From assembly GCF_009765445.1 (NCBI RefSeq), contig NZ_WHOY01000031.1:416510-480509 (forward strand): a stretch of 64,000 nt of DNA. The letters run 5' to 3'. The stretch's first letter is position 1, and each line of letters begins with the position of its first letter. The position numbers and the translations under genes were made by a program. The notes under the pieces were generated by a model that worked only from the letters and a program-made list of their open reading frames with translations, searched no databases and was not told the origin of the DNA. The DNA comes from Pantoea sp. BAV 3049 (GTDB taxonomy: Bacteria > Pseudomonadota > Gammaproteobacteria > Enterobacterales > Enterobacteriaceae). Shown in pieces: positions 30,658 to 42,352 of the stretch.

Positions 30658-31017
30658 TGCTTTTCACGTCATCAGACCTGCTCAGGGTCTGATGGCTTTC
30701 GTACTTATCGCCAAACCAATTCGCCAATACATCCCTTCCCAACAAAATAACTCGCTAACAATACCCTTAATATACAATTTACCCACCAGCATACCCTCTC
30801 TGAAAAGAGTATTAACCCACCAGAATTTCAGCCTTGCTTGCCGAATTACGCGCTGCTTCTCATTTCTGCCGCTTATCCCTTCCCCTCCGCTTCCCGCAGT
30901 GTAAACTGCGCGCGATCGTGAATACCGCAGAGTGATGGATATGCGGAGCATCACGGTAAAGAGAGCGCCATCTCATTACACTCAGTGGCAGAACAGAGCC
31001 GATAAAGGAGCAGCAAT
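30658..31017. other. 360-bp intergenic region, hslO - pckA
   Basis: Begins with a hairpin (CATCAGACC / GGTCTGATG, 30670-30694), a likely end of the hslRO transcript although the T-run is poor. The rest should hold the pckA promoter; AAGGAG precedes the pckA ATG. An inverted repeat GTGATG / CATCAC sits about 80 bp upstream of pckA, but its spacing does not fit CRP. Confidence 0.6.
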
Positions 31018-32634
31018 ATGCGTGACCTGACCCCGCAGGACCTCGTCGCTTATGGCATCACGGACACGGTTGAGATTATTTATAATCCCGATTTTGACAC
31101 CCTTTACCGGGAAGAAACCCGCCCTGGCCTGACCGGCTTTGAGCGCGGTACAGAAACCCGCTCAGGGGCTATCGCCGTCGATACCGGCATTTTTACCGGC
31201 CGTTCACCTAAAGATAAGTACATCGTTCGCGATGACACTACACGCGACACGCTGTGGTGGAACGATCAGGGTAAGGGAAAAAATGATAATCAGCCCCTTT
31301 CACAGGAAACCTGGCAGCAGCTGAAGTCACTGGTGACGCGGCAGCTGTCCCATAAACGCCTGTTTGTGGTCGATGCCTGGTGCGGCGCGAATCCGGATAC
31401 ACGCCTCAGCGTGCGTTTTATTACCGAAGTGGCCTGGCAGGCCCATTTCGTGAAGAACATGTTTATACGCCCTGACGCCACAGCACTGGCAGAGTTTGAT
31501 CCCGACTTTGTGGTGATGAACGGCGCCAAATGCACTAACCCCAACTGGCAACAGCAGGGACTGCACTCCGAAAACTTTGTTGCCTTCAACCTGACCGAGC
31601 GTATCCAGCTGATTGGCGGAACCTGGTACGGCGGCGAGATGAAAAAGGGGCTGTTCGCCATCATGAACTATCTGCTGCCGCTGAAGGGCATTGCGGCGAT
31701 GCACTGCTCAGCCAATGTCGGCCCGGCTGGCGATGTGGCGGTGTTTTTCGGCCTGTCCGGCACCGGCAAAACCACCCTCTCCACCGATCCGCTACGTAAG
31801 CTGATTGGTGATGATGAGCACGGCTGGGATGACGACGGGGTGTTTAACTTTGAAGGGGGCTGCTACGCCAAAACGATCAAGCTTTCTGAACAGGCGGAGC
31901 CGGAGATTTATCATGCCATCCGCCGTGATGCGCTGCTGGAAAACGTCGTGGTGCGGGCCGATGGCTCGGTGGATTACGATGATGACAGTAAAACCGAAAA
32001 CACCCGTGTGTCGTATCCTATCGACCATATTGATAACATCGTTAAGCCAGTGTCGAAGGCTGGTCATGCGCGTAAGGTGATTTTCCTGACAGCGGATGCC
32101 TTTGGTGTGCTGCCACCGGTTTCACACCTGACGCCTGACCAGACGCAGTATCACTTTCTCTCCGGTTTCACCGCCAAGCTGGCAGGCACCGAGCGCGGCG
32201 TCACTCAGCCAACGCCAACCTTCTCTGCCTGCTTTGGCGCGGCGTTCCTGACGCTGCACCCGACGCAGTATGCAGAGGTACTGGTGAAGAGAATGGAGGC
32301 GGCTGGCGCAGAAGCCTATCTGGTCAACACCGGCTGGAACGGCAGCGGAAAACGGATTTCAATCAGGGATACGAGGGCGATTATCAATGCCATCCTCAGT
32401 GGCGATATTGCCAGCGCGGAGAAGGTAACGCTGCCGATCTTTAACCTTGCGATGCCAACCTCGCTGCCGGGGGTGGACAGCCATATCCTTGACCCGCGCA
32501 ACACCTATGCAGACGAAGCCGAATGGGAGAATAAAGCCCGCGACCTGGCAGGGCAGTTTATCGCTAACTTCGATAAATACACGGATACCCCAGCCGGGGA
32601 AGCACTGATCCCGGCAGGACCCGCTCTGACCTAA
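31018..32634 (+). CDS. pckA: Phosphoenolpyruvate carboxykinase (ATP)
   Basis: Converts oxaloacetate and ATP to PEP, CO2 and ADP; the first committed step of gluconeogenesis. 538 aa. The P-loop is [16 protein letters not shown]; the substrate-binding [12 protein letters not shown], the metal-binding HCSANVG and GDDEHGWDD(D)[12 protein letters not shown] regions, and the C-terminal NTGWNGSG(K)[12 protein letters not shown] block are all visible. A 14-bp hairpin follows the stop codon. Confidence 0.97.
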   Translation: MRDLTPQDLVAYGITDTVEIIYNPDFDTLYREETRPGLTGFERGTETRSGAIAVDTGIFTGRSPKDKYIVRDDTTRDTLWWNDQGKGKNDNQPLSQETWQQLKSLVTRQLSHKRLFVVDAWCGANPDTRLSVRFITEVAWQAHFVKNMFIRPDATALAEFDPDFVVMNGAKCTNPNWQQQGLHSENFVAFNLTERIQLIGGTWYGGEMKKGLFAIMNYLLPLKGIAAMHCSANVGPAGDVAVFFGLSGTGKTTLSTDPLRKLIGDDEHGWDDDGVFNFEGGCYAKTIKLSEQAEPEIYHAIRRDALLENVVVRADGSVDYDDDSKTENTRVSYPIDHIDNIVKPVSKAGHARKVIFLTADAFGVLPPVSHLTPDQTQYHFLSGFTAKLAGTERGVTQPTPTFSACFGAAFLTLHPTQYAEVLVKRMEAAGAEAYLVNTGWNGSGKRISIRDTRAIINAILSGDIASAEKVTLPIFNLAMPTSLPGVDSHILDPRNTYADEAEWENKARDLAGQFIANFDKYTDTPAGEALIPAGPALT

Positions 32635-32643
32635 TCGCTGTTA

Positions 32644-32683
32644 ATCAGGAGAGGCTGTAACCCACGTTGCAGCCTCTCCTGAT
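32644..32683 (+). terminator. Hairpin after pckA
   Basis: A 14-bp perfect stem (ATCAGGAGAGGCTG / CAGCCTCTCCTGAT) with a 12-nt loop, 9 bp after the pckA stop. No T-run follows, so it may be a factor-dependent end or an RNA-stabilising structure. Confidence 0.6.
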
Positions 32684-32772
32684 CCTGCCATTCTCAAAGC
32701 CAGCGTGAATCAATATGCCTGGCGGGTGCGTCGACGAAAAAGCGCGACGAACGGCTTTTAGTCGTTGGTTTA

Positions 32773-32786
32773 TTGATTTCAATCAT
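32773..32786. promoter_or_regulatory. Candidate FNR site upstream of dcuC
   Basis: TTGAT-TTCA-ATCAT matches the FNR consensus TTGAT-N4-ATCAA at 9 of 10 positions. It lies about 90 bp before the dcuC start codon. E. coli dcuC is induced anaerobically by FNR, which agrees with this reading. No convincing -10 element was placed. Confidence 0.55.
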
Positions 32787-32874
32787 CAGCGACAGTCCAA
32801 TTATTAGGCACATTCTCCCCCTTCTTTTTTTGCTAACCCCTGCTCTCTGAAGAGCACAAGGGAGAAGGGAAATC

Positions 32875-34248
32875 ATGCTTACGTTTATCGAACTTCTCAT
32901 TGGCGTTGTCGTCATTGGCGGCGTTGCCCGCTACATCATTAAAGGCTACTCAGCCACCGGCGTGTTATTTGTCGGAGGGCTGACGCTGCTGATTATCAGC
33001 GCGCTGATGGGACATAAAGTTTTGCCTGCCAGTGAAACCAGTACCGGTTACAGCGCCACAGACATAGTGGAATATATCAAGATCCTGTTGATGAGCCGGG
33101 GCGGCAACCTTGGCATGATGATAATGATGCTGTGTGGTTTTGCCGCCTATATGACCCATATTGGCGCAAACGATATGGTGGTAAAGCTGGCATCAAAACC
33201 GCTGCAGTACATTAATTCGCCGTATATTTTGATGATTGCGGCCTATTTTGTTGCCTGCCTGATGTCGCTGGCAGTCTCCTCAGCAACCGGCCTTGGTGTA
33301 TTGCTGATGGCAACCCTGTTCCCGGTGATGGTTAATGTCGGCATCAGCCGCGGCGCAGCAGCAGCCATTTGCGCCTCTCCTGCCGCCATTATCCTCTCTC
33401 CAACCTCCGGTGACGTGGTGCTGGCTGCTAAAGCGGCGGAAATGCCGCTGATCGACTTCGCATTTAAAACCACGCTGCCTATCTCACTCGTCGCCATTCT
33501 GGGTATGGCAGTTGCGCACTATTTCTGGCAGAAGTATCTCGACAAAAAAGAGAACATCAGCCATGAGATGTTGGACATCAACGAGATAACCACCAGTGCG
33601 CCGTCGTTCTACGCCATCCTGCCTTTTGCGCCTATTATCGGGGTGCTGATTTTTGACGGCAAATGGGGACCACAACTGCACATCATCACCATTCTGGTGA
33701 TCTGCATGCTGCTGGCGGCGGTGCTGGAATTTGTTCGCGGATTTAACACGCAGAAGGTATTTGCGGGTCTTGAAGTGGCTTATCGCGGAATGGCGGATGC
33801 TTTTGCCAGCGTGGTGATGCTGCTGGTCGCGGCGGGCGTATTTGCTCAGGGCCTCAGCACTATCGGCTTTATTCAGAGCCTGATTTCCATTGCCACCTCG
33901 TTCGGTTCAGCCAGTATCATCCTGATGCTGGTGCTGGTTATTCTGACTATGCTGGCGGCAATGACCACCGGCTCCGGTAATGCACCATTTTACGCCTTTG
34001 TCGAGATGATCCCAAAACTGGCACACTCTTCCGCCATTAATCCGGCCTATCTCTCCATTCCCATGCTGCAGGCTTCCAACCTGGGCCGCACTATTTCTCC
34101 GGTTTCGGGGGTGGTGGTTGCCGTCGCCGGGATGGCAAAAATCTCGCCGTTTGAGGTGGTCAAACGAACCTCGGTACCGGTGCTGGTCGGTCTGATCATC
34201 GTGATTATTGCGACAGAAGTTTTGGTGCCTGCAACCGTTGTGGGCTAA
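32875..34248 (+). CDS. dcuC: Anaerobic C4-dicarboxylate transporter DcuC
   Basis: A 457-residue inner-membrane carrier, very similar to E. coli DcuC along its whole length (for example ILLMSRGG(N)LGMMIMML, FAAYMTHIGANDMVVKLAS, SPTSGDVVLAAKAAEM, LAAMTTGSGNAPFYAFVEM). DcuC mainly exports succinate during fermentation. The protein is almost wholly hydrophobic, with 10-12 predicted membrane segments and a charged central loop (KYLDKKENISHEM). In E. coli dcuC lies elsewhere; here it is between pckA and envZ and has a candidate FNR site, which fits an anaerobic role. Its neighbour pckA also acts on C4-acid metabolism. Confidence 0.95.
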   Translation: MLTFIELLIGVVVIGGVARYIIKGYSATGVLFVGGLTLLIISALMGHKVLPASETSTGYSATDIVEYIKILLMSRGGNLGMMIMMLCGFAAYMTHIGANDMVVKLASKPLQYINSPYILMIAAYFVACLMSLAVSSATGLGVLLMATLFPVMVNVGISRGAAAAICASPAAIILSPTSGDVVLAAKAAEMPLIDFAFKTTLPISLVAILGMAVAHYFWQKYLDKKENISHEMLDINEITTSAPSFYAILPFAPIIGVLIFDGKWGPQLHIITILVICMLLAAVLEFVRGFNTQKVFAGLEVAYRGMADAFASVVMLLVAAGVFAQGLSTIGFIQSLISIATSFGSASIILMLVLVILTMLAAMTTGSGNAPFYAFVEMIPKLAHSSAINPAYLSIPMLQASNLGRTISPVSGVVVAVAGMAKISPFEVVKRTSVPVLVGLIIVIIATEVLVPATVVG

Positions 34249-34271
34249 ACATTAGCTTCGACAAGCTGCAA

Positions 34272-34304
34272 TGCTGGCTGGCGGGTGGACACAACCTGCC
34301 AGCA
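34272..34304. terminator. Hairpin between dcuC and envZ
   Basis: TGCTGGC / GCCAGCA inverted repeat separated by 19 nt, lying between the convergent 3' ends of dcuC and envZ. There is no strong T-run, so a terminator role is only likely. Confidence 0.4.
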
Positions 34305-34327
34305 CTTATCTGTTTACCGGCCGTCTG

Positions 34328-36393
<2,066 letters not shown>

Positions 36394-36693
36394 TTCGATA
36401 CTCCCAAAGGCGCTATTGCCTGAGTCAATATTTTTAAAAAAGATGCCTGAATGTAACAGTCAATAATGGTTTATATTCTAGCCGAAATTGTTACAAAGCA
36501 TATTAAACAGCAGCTTATCTTTAATTAAGGCTGAAAAACCTGCGCTGACGCAAAGCTCAGAAAGTTAATTTTTTCCGCGAATAGTCATGACAAACAAGCA
36601 GTAACGACGGTCAGAAAAATTGCCGATCGGATTTGCATCACCGCACGCTTCACAACAAAATAGCGGCAGCATTCCAGAGAAAGAAATGGGCAG
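36394..36693. other. 300-bp divergent intergenic region, ompR / greB
   Basis: Non-coding. It is AT-rich near 36420-36510, where the ompR promoters are expected. No specific operator was recognised. Confidence 0.6.
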
Positions 36694-37176
36694 ATGATGA
36701 AAACCAAACTGATCACCCGCGAAGGGTATAACAAGCTGAAGGATGAGCTGGACTTTCTCTGGCGGGAAGAGCGGCCGGAAGTGACAAAAAAGGTGACCTG
36801 GGCGGCCAGCCTCGGTGATCGCAGTGAAAATGCCGACTATCAGTACAACAAAAAACGCCTGCGCGAAATTGACCGTCGCGTTCGCTACCTCACCAAATGT
36901 CTGGAGCAACTGCGCATTGTCGATTATTCGCCGCAGCAGGACGGCAAGGTGTTCTTTGGTGCCTGGGTCGAAGTGGAAAACGACGACGGCGAGCTTAAAC
37001 GTTTTCGTATCGTTGGTTATGACGAGATTTTTGGCCGCAAAGATTATATCTCAATCGACTCGCCAATGGCCCGTGCGCTGTTGAAAAAGGAAGTTGGTGA
37101 CGTGGCAACGGTCCACACGCCAGCCGGTGAAGCCACCTGGTACGTTAATGAGATCGACTACGTTAAACAATCCTAA
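36694..37176 (+). CDS. greB: Transcript cleavage factor GreB
   Basis: Rescues backtracked RNA polymerase by stimulating cleavage of the 3' end of the nascent RNA. 160 aa: an N-terminal coiled coil whose tip acids are in SLGDRSENADYQ, and a C-terminal FKBP-like domain (FRIVGYDEIFGRKDYISIDSPMARALL in pattern). The GreB-specific linker KRLREIDRRVRYL is present. Two ATG codons are adjacent; the second (36697) matches E. coli MKT and may be the true start. It is divergent from ompR as in E. coli. Confidence 0.96.
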   Translation: MMKTKLITREGYNKLKDELDFLWREERPEVTKKVTWAASLGDRSENADYQYNKKRLREIDRRVRYLTKCLEQLRIVDYSPQQDGKVFFGAWVEVENDDGELKRFRIVGYDEIFGRKDYISIDSPMARALLKKEVGDVATVHTPAGEATWYVNEIDYVKQS

Positions 37177-37270
37177 TCACGCGGATCTTGCGCCTGAGGT
37201 TGCCCGGCGACTGGCAATTCTCGCCCGCAATCCGTATAACTGTCCGCTGTTTATAGCTACCAAGTAACCG

Positions 37271-39607
37271 ATGATGAAAGATTCGCTGAGCCGCATAATT
37301 GCAAGTGAGCTGCAGGCGCGAGCAGAACAGGTTGATGCTGCTGTCCGTCTGCTGGATGAAGGGAACACCGTGCCGTTTATCGCACGTTATCGTAAGGAAG
37401 TGACCGGTGGACTGGACGATACCCAGCTGCGCCAGCTGGAAACGCGCCTGGGCTACCTCAGGGAGCTTGAAGAGCGCCGCCAGTCAATTCTCAAATCAAT
37501 CGACGATCAGGGCAAGCTCAGCGATGAGCTGGCTGAGGCCATCCGCAGTACCCTGAGCAAAACCGAGCTTGAAGATCTTTACCTGCCTTATAAACCGAAG
37601 CGCCGCACCCGGGGTCAGATTGCTATTGAAGCAGGCCTTGAGCCGCTGGCCGACACGCTTTGGCAGGATCCGTCCCACGAGCCGGAGCAGTTGGCTGCAA
37701 CGTTTGTCATTGCAGAAAAAGGCGTTGCTGATACCAAAGCCGCCCTCGACGGCGCACGCTATATCCTGATGGAGCGCTTTGCCGAAGATGCTTCACTGCT
37801 GGCGAAAGTGCGTGAATATCTGTGGAAAAATGCCCACCTGGTATCCCGCGTGCTGGAAGGCAAAGAAGAAGAAGGGGCGAAATTCCGCGACTACTTCGAC
37901 CACCATGAAGCACTCTCCAGTGTGCCTTCTCACCGTGCGCTGGCGATGTTCCGCGGCCGCAACGAAGGCGTGCTGCAGCTGGCGCTGAATGCCGACCCGC
38001 AGTTCGACGAACCGCCGCGTGAAAGCCACGGCGAACAGATTATTACCGATCATCTGGGCCTGCGCCTGAACAATGCTCCGGCAGACAGCTGGCGCAAAGC
38101 TGTGGTCAGCTGGACCTGGCGCATCAAGGTGCTGCTGCACCTGGAAACCGAGCTGATGGGCACCGTGCGTGAGCGCGCAGAAGACGAAGCAATCAATGTA
38201 TTCGCCCGTAACCTGCACGACCTGCTAATGGCTGCTCCTGCGGGTATGCGTGCCACCATGGGTCTCGATCCGGGCCTGCGTACCGGCGTGAAGGTTGCCG
38301 TGGTGGATGCCACCGGCAAGCTGGTCGCTACTGATACCATTTACCCGCACACCGGCCAGGCTGCCAAAGCCGCCGCCGCTGTGGCTGCGCTCTGCACCAA
38401 ACATCAGGTCGAACTGGTGGCAATTGGTAACGGCACCGCCTCACGCGAGACCGAGCGCTTCTTCCTCGATATTCAGAAGCAGTTCCCACAGGTGAACGCG
38501 CAGAAGGTGATTGTCAGTGAAGCCGGTGCTTCGGTGTATTCCGCTTCCGAGCTGGCAGCGCTGGAGTTCCCGGACCTCGACGTTTCCATCCGTGGTGCGG
38601 TTTCCATCGCACGTCGTCTGCAAGACCCGTTGTCCGAGCTGGTGAAAATCGATCCTAAATCCATCGGCGTTGGCCAGTATCAGCATGACGTCAGTCAGAG
38701 CCAGCTGGCGAAAAAGCTGGATGCAGTAGTGGAAGACTGTGTGAACGGCGTGGGGGTGGATCTGAACACCGCATCCGTACCGTTGCTGACCCGCGTGGCC
38801 GGGCTGACCAAAATGATGGCGCAGAATATTGTTAGCTGGCGTGACGAAAACGGACGCTTCCAGGACCGCCAGCAGCTGCTGAAAGTCAGCCGTCTGGGGC
38901 CAAAAGCCTTTGAGCAGTGCGCGGGCTTCCTGCGTATCAACCACGGTGACAACCCTCTGGATGCTTCAACGGTTCACCCGGAAGCCTATCCGGTGGTGCA
39001 GCGTATCCTGGCGGCCACTCAGCAGGCGCTGGATGAGCTGATGGGGAATCCCGCCGGGCTACGCAACCTGCGGGCGGTGGACTTCACCGATGAGCGTTTC
39101 GGGGTACCAACCGTCACCGATATCATCAAAGAGCTGGAAAAGCCGGGCCGCGATCCGCGTCCGGAGTTCAAAACCGCCCAGTTCGCCGAAGGGGTCGAAA
39201 CCCTGAACGATCTGCTACCGGGGATGGTGCTGGAAGGCTCGGTCACCAACGTCACCAACTTTGGTGCTTTTGTCGATATCGGCGTGCATCAGGATGGTCT
39301 GGTGCATATCTCTTCGCTTTCTGACAAGTTCGTCGATGATCCGCACAAAGTGGTGAAAGCAGGCGATATCGTCAAGGTGAAGGTGATGGAAGTGGATCTG
39401 CAGCGTAAGCGCGTCGCCCTGACCATGCGTCTTGATGAACAGCCGGGTGAAACCAATGCCCGTCGCGGCGGCGGTGGCAACGCTGGCGGTCGCGACAATG
39501 CGCGTCCGGCCCAGAACAAGCAGCGCCCTCGCCCGGCGGCATCACAGCCTGCTGGCAACAGCGCAATGGGCGACGCCCTGGCGGCGGCATTCGGCAAAAA
39601 GCGTTAA
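37271..39607 (+). CDS. tex: Tex/YhgF, S1-domain RNA-binding protein
   Basis: A 778-residue Tex-family protein with a transcription and nucleic-acid role; related to eukaryotic Spt6. Domain order: N-terminal helical region, YqgF/RuvC-like domain ([20 protein letters not shown], about residues 330-450), helix-hairpin-helix modules ([39 protein letters not shown]) and a C-terminal S1 domain ([26 protein letters not shown], about 650-725) followed by a Gly/Arg/Ala-rich tail. Two ATG codons are adjacent; the same MM start occurs in E. coli YhgF. An intrinsic terminator follows. Confidence 0.96.
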   Translation: MMKDSLSRIIASELQARAEQVDAAVRLLDEGNTVPFIARYRKEVTGGLDDTQLRQLETRLGYLRELEERRQSILKSIDDQGKLSDELAEAIRSTLSKTELEDLYLPYKPKRRTRGQIAIEAGLEPLADTLWQDPSHEPEQLAATFVIAEKGVADTKAALDGARYILMERFAEDASLLAKVREYLWKNAHLVSRVLEGKEEEGAKFRDYFDHHEALSSVPSHRALAMFRGRNEGVLQLALNADPQFDEPPRESHGEQIITDHLGLRLNNAPADSWRKAVVSWTWRIKVLLHLETELMGTVRERAEDEAINVFARNLHDLLMAAPAGMRATMGLDPGLRTGVKVAVVDATGKLVATDTIYPHTGQAAKAAAAVAALCTKHQVELVAIGNGTASRETERFFLDIQKQFPQVNAQKVIVSEAGASVYSASELAALEFPDLDVSIRGAVSIARRLQDPLSELVKIDPKSIGVGQYQHDVSQSQLAKKLDAVVEDCVNGVGVDLNTASVPLLTRVAGLTKMMAQNIVSWRDENGRFQDRQQLLKVSRLGPKAFEQCAGFLRINHGDNPLDASTVHPEAYPVVQRILAATQQALDELMGNPAGLRNLRAVDFTDERFGVPTVTDIIKELEKPGRDPRPEFKTAQFAEGVETLNDLLPGMVLEGSVTNVTNFGAFVDIGVHQDGLVHISSLSDKFVDDPHKVVKAGDIVKVKVMEVDLQRKRVALTMRLDEQPGETNARRGGGGNAGGRDNARPAQNKQRPRPAASQPAGNSAMGDALAAAFGKKR

Positions 39608-39614
39608 GCCCTGT

Positions 39615-39644
39615 GGAGCGGATCGCCCGATCCGCTCCTTATTT
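39615..39644 (+). terminator. Intrinsic terminator after tex
   Basis: GGAGCGGATCG / CGATCCGCTCC, an 11-bp stem with a 2-nt loop, followed by TTATTT, 7 bp after the tex stop codon. Confidence 0.82.
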
Positions 39645-39657
39645 GACCAAATTAAAC

Positions 39658-39671
39658 TTGTCCTGAGTCAA
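39658..39671. promoter_or_regulatory. Possible FNR site upstream of feoA
   Basis: TTGTC-CTGA-GTCAA matches the FNR consensus at 8 of 10 positions and lies just upstream of the Fur box. The E. coli feo operon is FNR-activated, so the position makes sense, but the match is imperfect. Confidence 0.4.
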
Positions 39672-39678
39672 TAAGACC

Positions 39679-39694
39679 GAGAATCATTCTCATT
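39679..39694. promoter_or_regulatory. Fur box of feoAB
   Basis: GAGAATCATTCTCATT differs at two positions from the Fur core GATAATCATTATCATT; the following bases TATAAT could be part of a -10 element. It is about 60 bp before feoA. This predicts repression of ferrous iron uptake when iron is plentiful. Confidence 0.8.
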
Positions 39695-39751
39695 ATAATC
39701 CCCCTGGTTAATAATAACGGTGCAAAATTGCGCCGGTAAGGGTAATTATTT

Positions 39752-39976
39752 ATGCAATATATTCCAGGGCAAGATTATCAGATCCTTTGTTACTCCCCAG
39801 AGGTCAGCGCCGCCTTCAGGCAGAAGCTGCTCTCTCTCGGCCTGCTGCCGGGCGCCATCTTTAAGGTCAGGCGCGTGGCACCGCTGGGCGATCCCATCCA
39901 GATTGAAACCCGCCGCTTCAGCCTGATGCTGCGCAAAAAAGATCTCTCCTTCCTGCAACTTGCCACTCCTGAATAA
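39752..39976 (+). CDS. feoA: Ferrous iron transport protein A
   Basis: A 74-residue SH3-like cytoplasmic protein that assists FeoB. The family pattern is visible in [31 protein letters not shown]. Its length is the usual one for FeoA. It lies behind a Fur box and 13 bp before feoB. Confidence 0.95.
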   Translation: MQYIPGQDYQILCYSPEVSAAFRQKLLSLGLLPGAIFKVRRVAPLGDPIQIETRRFSLMLRKKDLSFLQLATPE

Positions 39977-39989
39977 AGCGAGCTTAAAG

Positions 39990-42293
39990 ATGAAAGCATT
40001 CACTATCGGGCTGATTGGTAATCCCAATTCAGGCAAAACCACGCTGTTTAATCAGCTGACCGGTGCAAGGCAGCACGTCGGTAACTGGGCCGGGGTCACG
40101 GTTGAGCGCAAGGAAGGCAGTTTCAGCACAGAGCAGTACAAAGTGCGGCTGGTTGACCTGCCCGGCACCTACTCTCTGACCACCATCTCTGAGCAGACCT
40201 CGCTGGATGAGCAGATTGCCTGCCACTACATGCTGAGCGGGGAAGCTGACCTGGTGATTAACGTGGTCGATGCCAGCAATCTGGAGCGTAACCTCTACCT
40301 GACCCTGCAGTTGCAGGAGTTGGGCATTCCCTGCATCGTCGCGCTGAACATGCTGGATATCGCCCGCAGCCAGCATATTCATATCGATGTGGCCGCGCTG
40401 GCTGAAAAACTTGGCTGCCCGGTAATCCCGCTGGTGTCTAACCGGGGTAAAGGTTTGACCGAGCTGAAACAAGCTATCGACAACCCTCCCCACACCGCCA
40501 GCCAGTTCGTTGTGGACTATCCGCAGGAAGTGGAAGCCAACGTCGCCGCTCTGACGGCCGCCATGCCTGAACAGCTTGCTGCGGATCGTCGTCGCTGGCT
40601 GGCGCTGCAAACGCTGGAAGGGGATATTTACTGCCGTTCGCAGTGCGGTGAAGCAGCAGACCTGCTGTCCGGACTGCCAGACCTGGAGGCCTGCCCTCTG
40701 GAGATTGCCCAGGCGCGTTACCGGGCAATTGAAACCCTGTGCCAGAGCGCAACCGCCATGCAGGAAGCCACGCCACACCGCCTTTCTGCCCGGCTGGATG
40801 CGCTGGCGCTGAATCGCTGGCTGGGTATCCCGATTTTTCTGGCCGTGATGTATTTGATGTTTTTCCTCGCGATTAACCTTGGGGGTGCGTTGCAGCCGCT
40901 GTTCGAGAAAAGCTCGGCAGCCATCTTTATTGATGGTATGCAGTGGCTGGGCGCGACTTTGCATTTCCCGACGATCCTCACGCTGTTCCTTGCCCAGGGG
41001 ATTGGCGGCGGTATCAACACCGTGATGCCGCTGGTGCCGCAAATTGGCCTGATGTACCTGTTCCTGTCGGTAATGGAAGATTCCGGCTATATGGCGAGGG
41101 CGGCCTTCGTGGTCGACCGGCTGATGCAGGCGCTGGGCCTGCCGGGGAAATCTTTTGTGCCGCTGATCGTCGGGTTTGGCTGTAATGTCCCGTCGGTGAT
41201 GGGGGCAAGAACGCTGGATGCGCCACGTGAAAGGCTGATCACCGTGTTGATGGCCCCATTTATGTCCTGTGGTGCCCGTCTGGCGATTTTCGCGGTGTTT
41301 GCCTCGGCCTTCTTCGGCAAGAGCGGTGCGCTGGTCGTTTTCAGCCTGTATCTGCTCGGCATCACTGCAGCAATCCTCACCGGCCTGATCCTGCGGCACA
41401 TGCTGATGCGCGGCGAGGCGGCACCGTTTGTGATGGAGCTGCCGACCTGGCACGTGCCGCACGTTAAGAGCCTGCTGCTGCAAACCTGGCAGCGACTGAA
41501 AAGCTTTGTGATCCGCGCCGGTAAGGTGATTGTGGCGGTCAGCGTGCTGATTGGCGCACTGAACAGCTTCTCCTTCAGCGGCCAGCCGGTATCCAGCATC
41601 AACGATTCGGCGCTGGCGACGGTCAGCCGTTCAATCACCCCATTGCTGAACCCAATGGGTGTGGATAGCAGTAACTGGCAGGCAACGGTCGGGCTGGTCA
41701 CCGGAGCAATGGCAAAAGAGGTGGTGGTCGGCACGCTCAACACGCTGTACACCGCTGAAGCACTGCATCAGGAAGAGTTTGATGCCAGCAGCTTCAACCT
41801 GCTCGCCGAACTGGGTGATGCCGTGCAGGAAACCTGGGACGGCGTGAAAAGCACCTTCAGCCTCAGCGTGCTGTTCCATCCAATCGAAGCCAGCAAAGGC
41901 GACGGCGATATGGGCAGCGGCTCCATGGGCGTGATGCACAGTAAGTTCGCCAGCGATGCAGCGGCTTACAGCTACCTGATCTTCGTGCTGTTGTATGTAC
42001 CCTGCGTGTCGGTAATGGGAGCCATCGCCCGCGAAAGCAGCCGCCGCTGGATGCTGTTCTCGATCCTCTGGGGCACCAATCTGGCTTACTCACTGGCGAC
42101 GGTGTTTTACCAGTTGGCTACGTTCACGGAGCATCCTCAGTCCAGCGCCATCACGCTGATGGCGGTCGTCGCCTTTAACGGCCTGCTGTGGCTGGTGTTG
42201 AAAAACATCACCTTACCGCCAGAAAGGCTGATTATGATGACCTCCATGCCGAAAGGTTGTTCGGGCTGCGCCAAAAGCGGTGGCTGCCACTGA
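39990..42293 (+). CDS. feoB: Ferrous iron transporter FeoB
   Basis: Inner-membrane Fe(II) transporter, 767 aa, with an N-terminal G-protein domain: G1 GNPNSGKTTLFNQL, G3 DLPGTYSL, G4 NMLD, and G2/switch (GVTVERKEG). A helical spacer follows and then the membrane domain with the two Gate motifs (e.g. VGFGCNVPSVMGARTL). The C-terminus is cysteine-rich (KGCSGCAKSGGCH), as in other enteric FeoB. The ATG at 39990 gives the conserved MKAFTIGLIGNPN; ten codons upstream overlap feoA and are rejected. No feoC follows, although E. coli has one. Confidence 0.97.
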   Translation: MKAFTIGLIGNPNSGKTTLFNQLTGARQHVGNWAGVTVERKEGSFSTEQYKVRLVDLPGTYSLTTISEQTSLDEQIACHYMLSGEADLVINVVDASNLERNLYLTLQLQELGIPCIVALNMLDIARSQHIHIDVAALAEKLGCPVIPLVSNRGKGLTELKQAIDNPPHTASQFVVDYPQEVEANVAALTAAMPEQLAADRRRWLALQTLEGDIYCRSQCGEAADLLSGLPDLEACPLEIAQARYRAIETLCQSATAMQEATPHRLSARLDALALNRWLGIPIFLAVMYLMFFLAINLGGALQPLFEKSSAAIFIDGMQWLGATLHFPTILTLFLAQGIGGGINTVMPLVPQIGLMYLFLSVMEDSGYMARAAFVVDRLMQALGLPGKSFVPLIVGFGCNVPSVMGARTLDAPRERLITVLMAPFMSCGARLAIFAVFASAFFGKSGALVVFSLYLLGITAAILTGLILRHMLMRGEAAPFVMELPTWHVPHVKSLLLQTWQRLKSFVIRAGKVIVAVSVLIGALNSFSFSGQPVSSINDSALATVSRSITPLLNPMGVDSSNWQATVGLVTGAMAKEVVVGTLNTLYTAEALHQEEFDASSFNLLAELGDAVQETWDGVKSTFSLSVLFHPIEASKGDGDMGSGSMGVMHSKFASDAAAYSYLIFVLLYVPCVSVMGAIARESSRRWMLFSILWGTNLAYSLATVFYQLATFTEHPQSSAITLMAVVAFNGLLWLVLKNITLPPERLIMMTSMPKGCSGCAKSGGCH

Positions 42294-42352
42294 GTTTGCG
42301 ATTTTGTTTCAAGGGTCTACAGTGAAAATTATCGTGGCGGCAACTGAATGCG

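Noticed and set aside
30935..30965. Inverted repeat GTGATG / CATCAC upstream of pckA as a CRP site
   Set aside because: The spacer is much longer than the 6 bp of CRP sites; it is more likely an unrelated hairpin.
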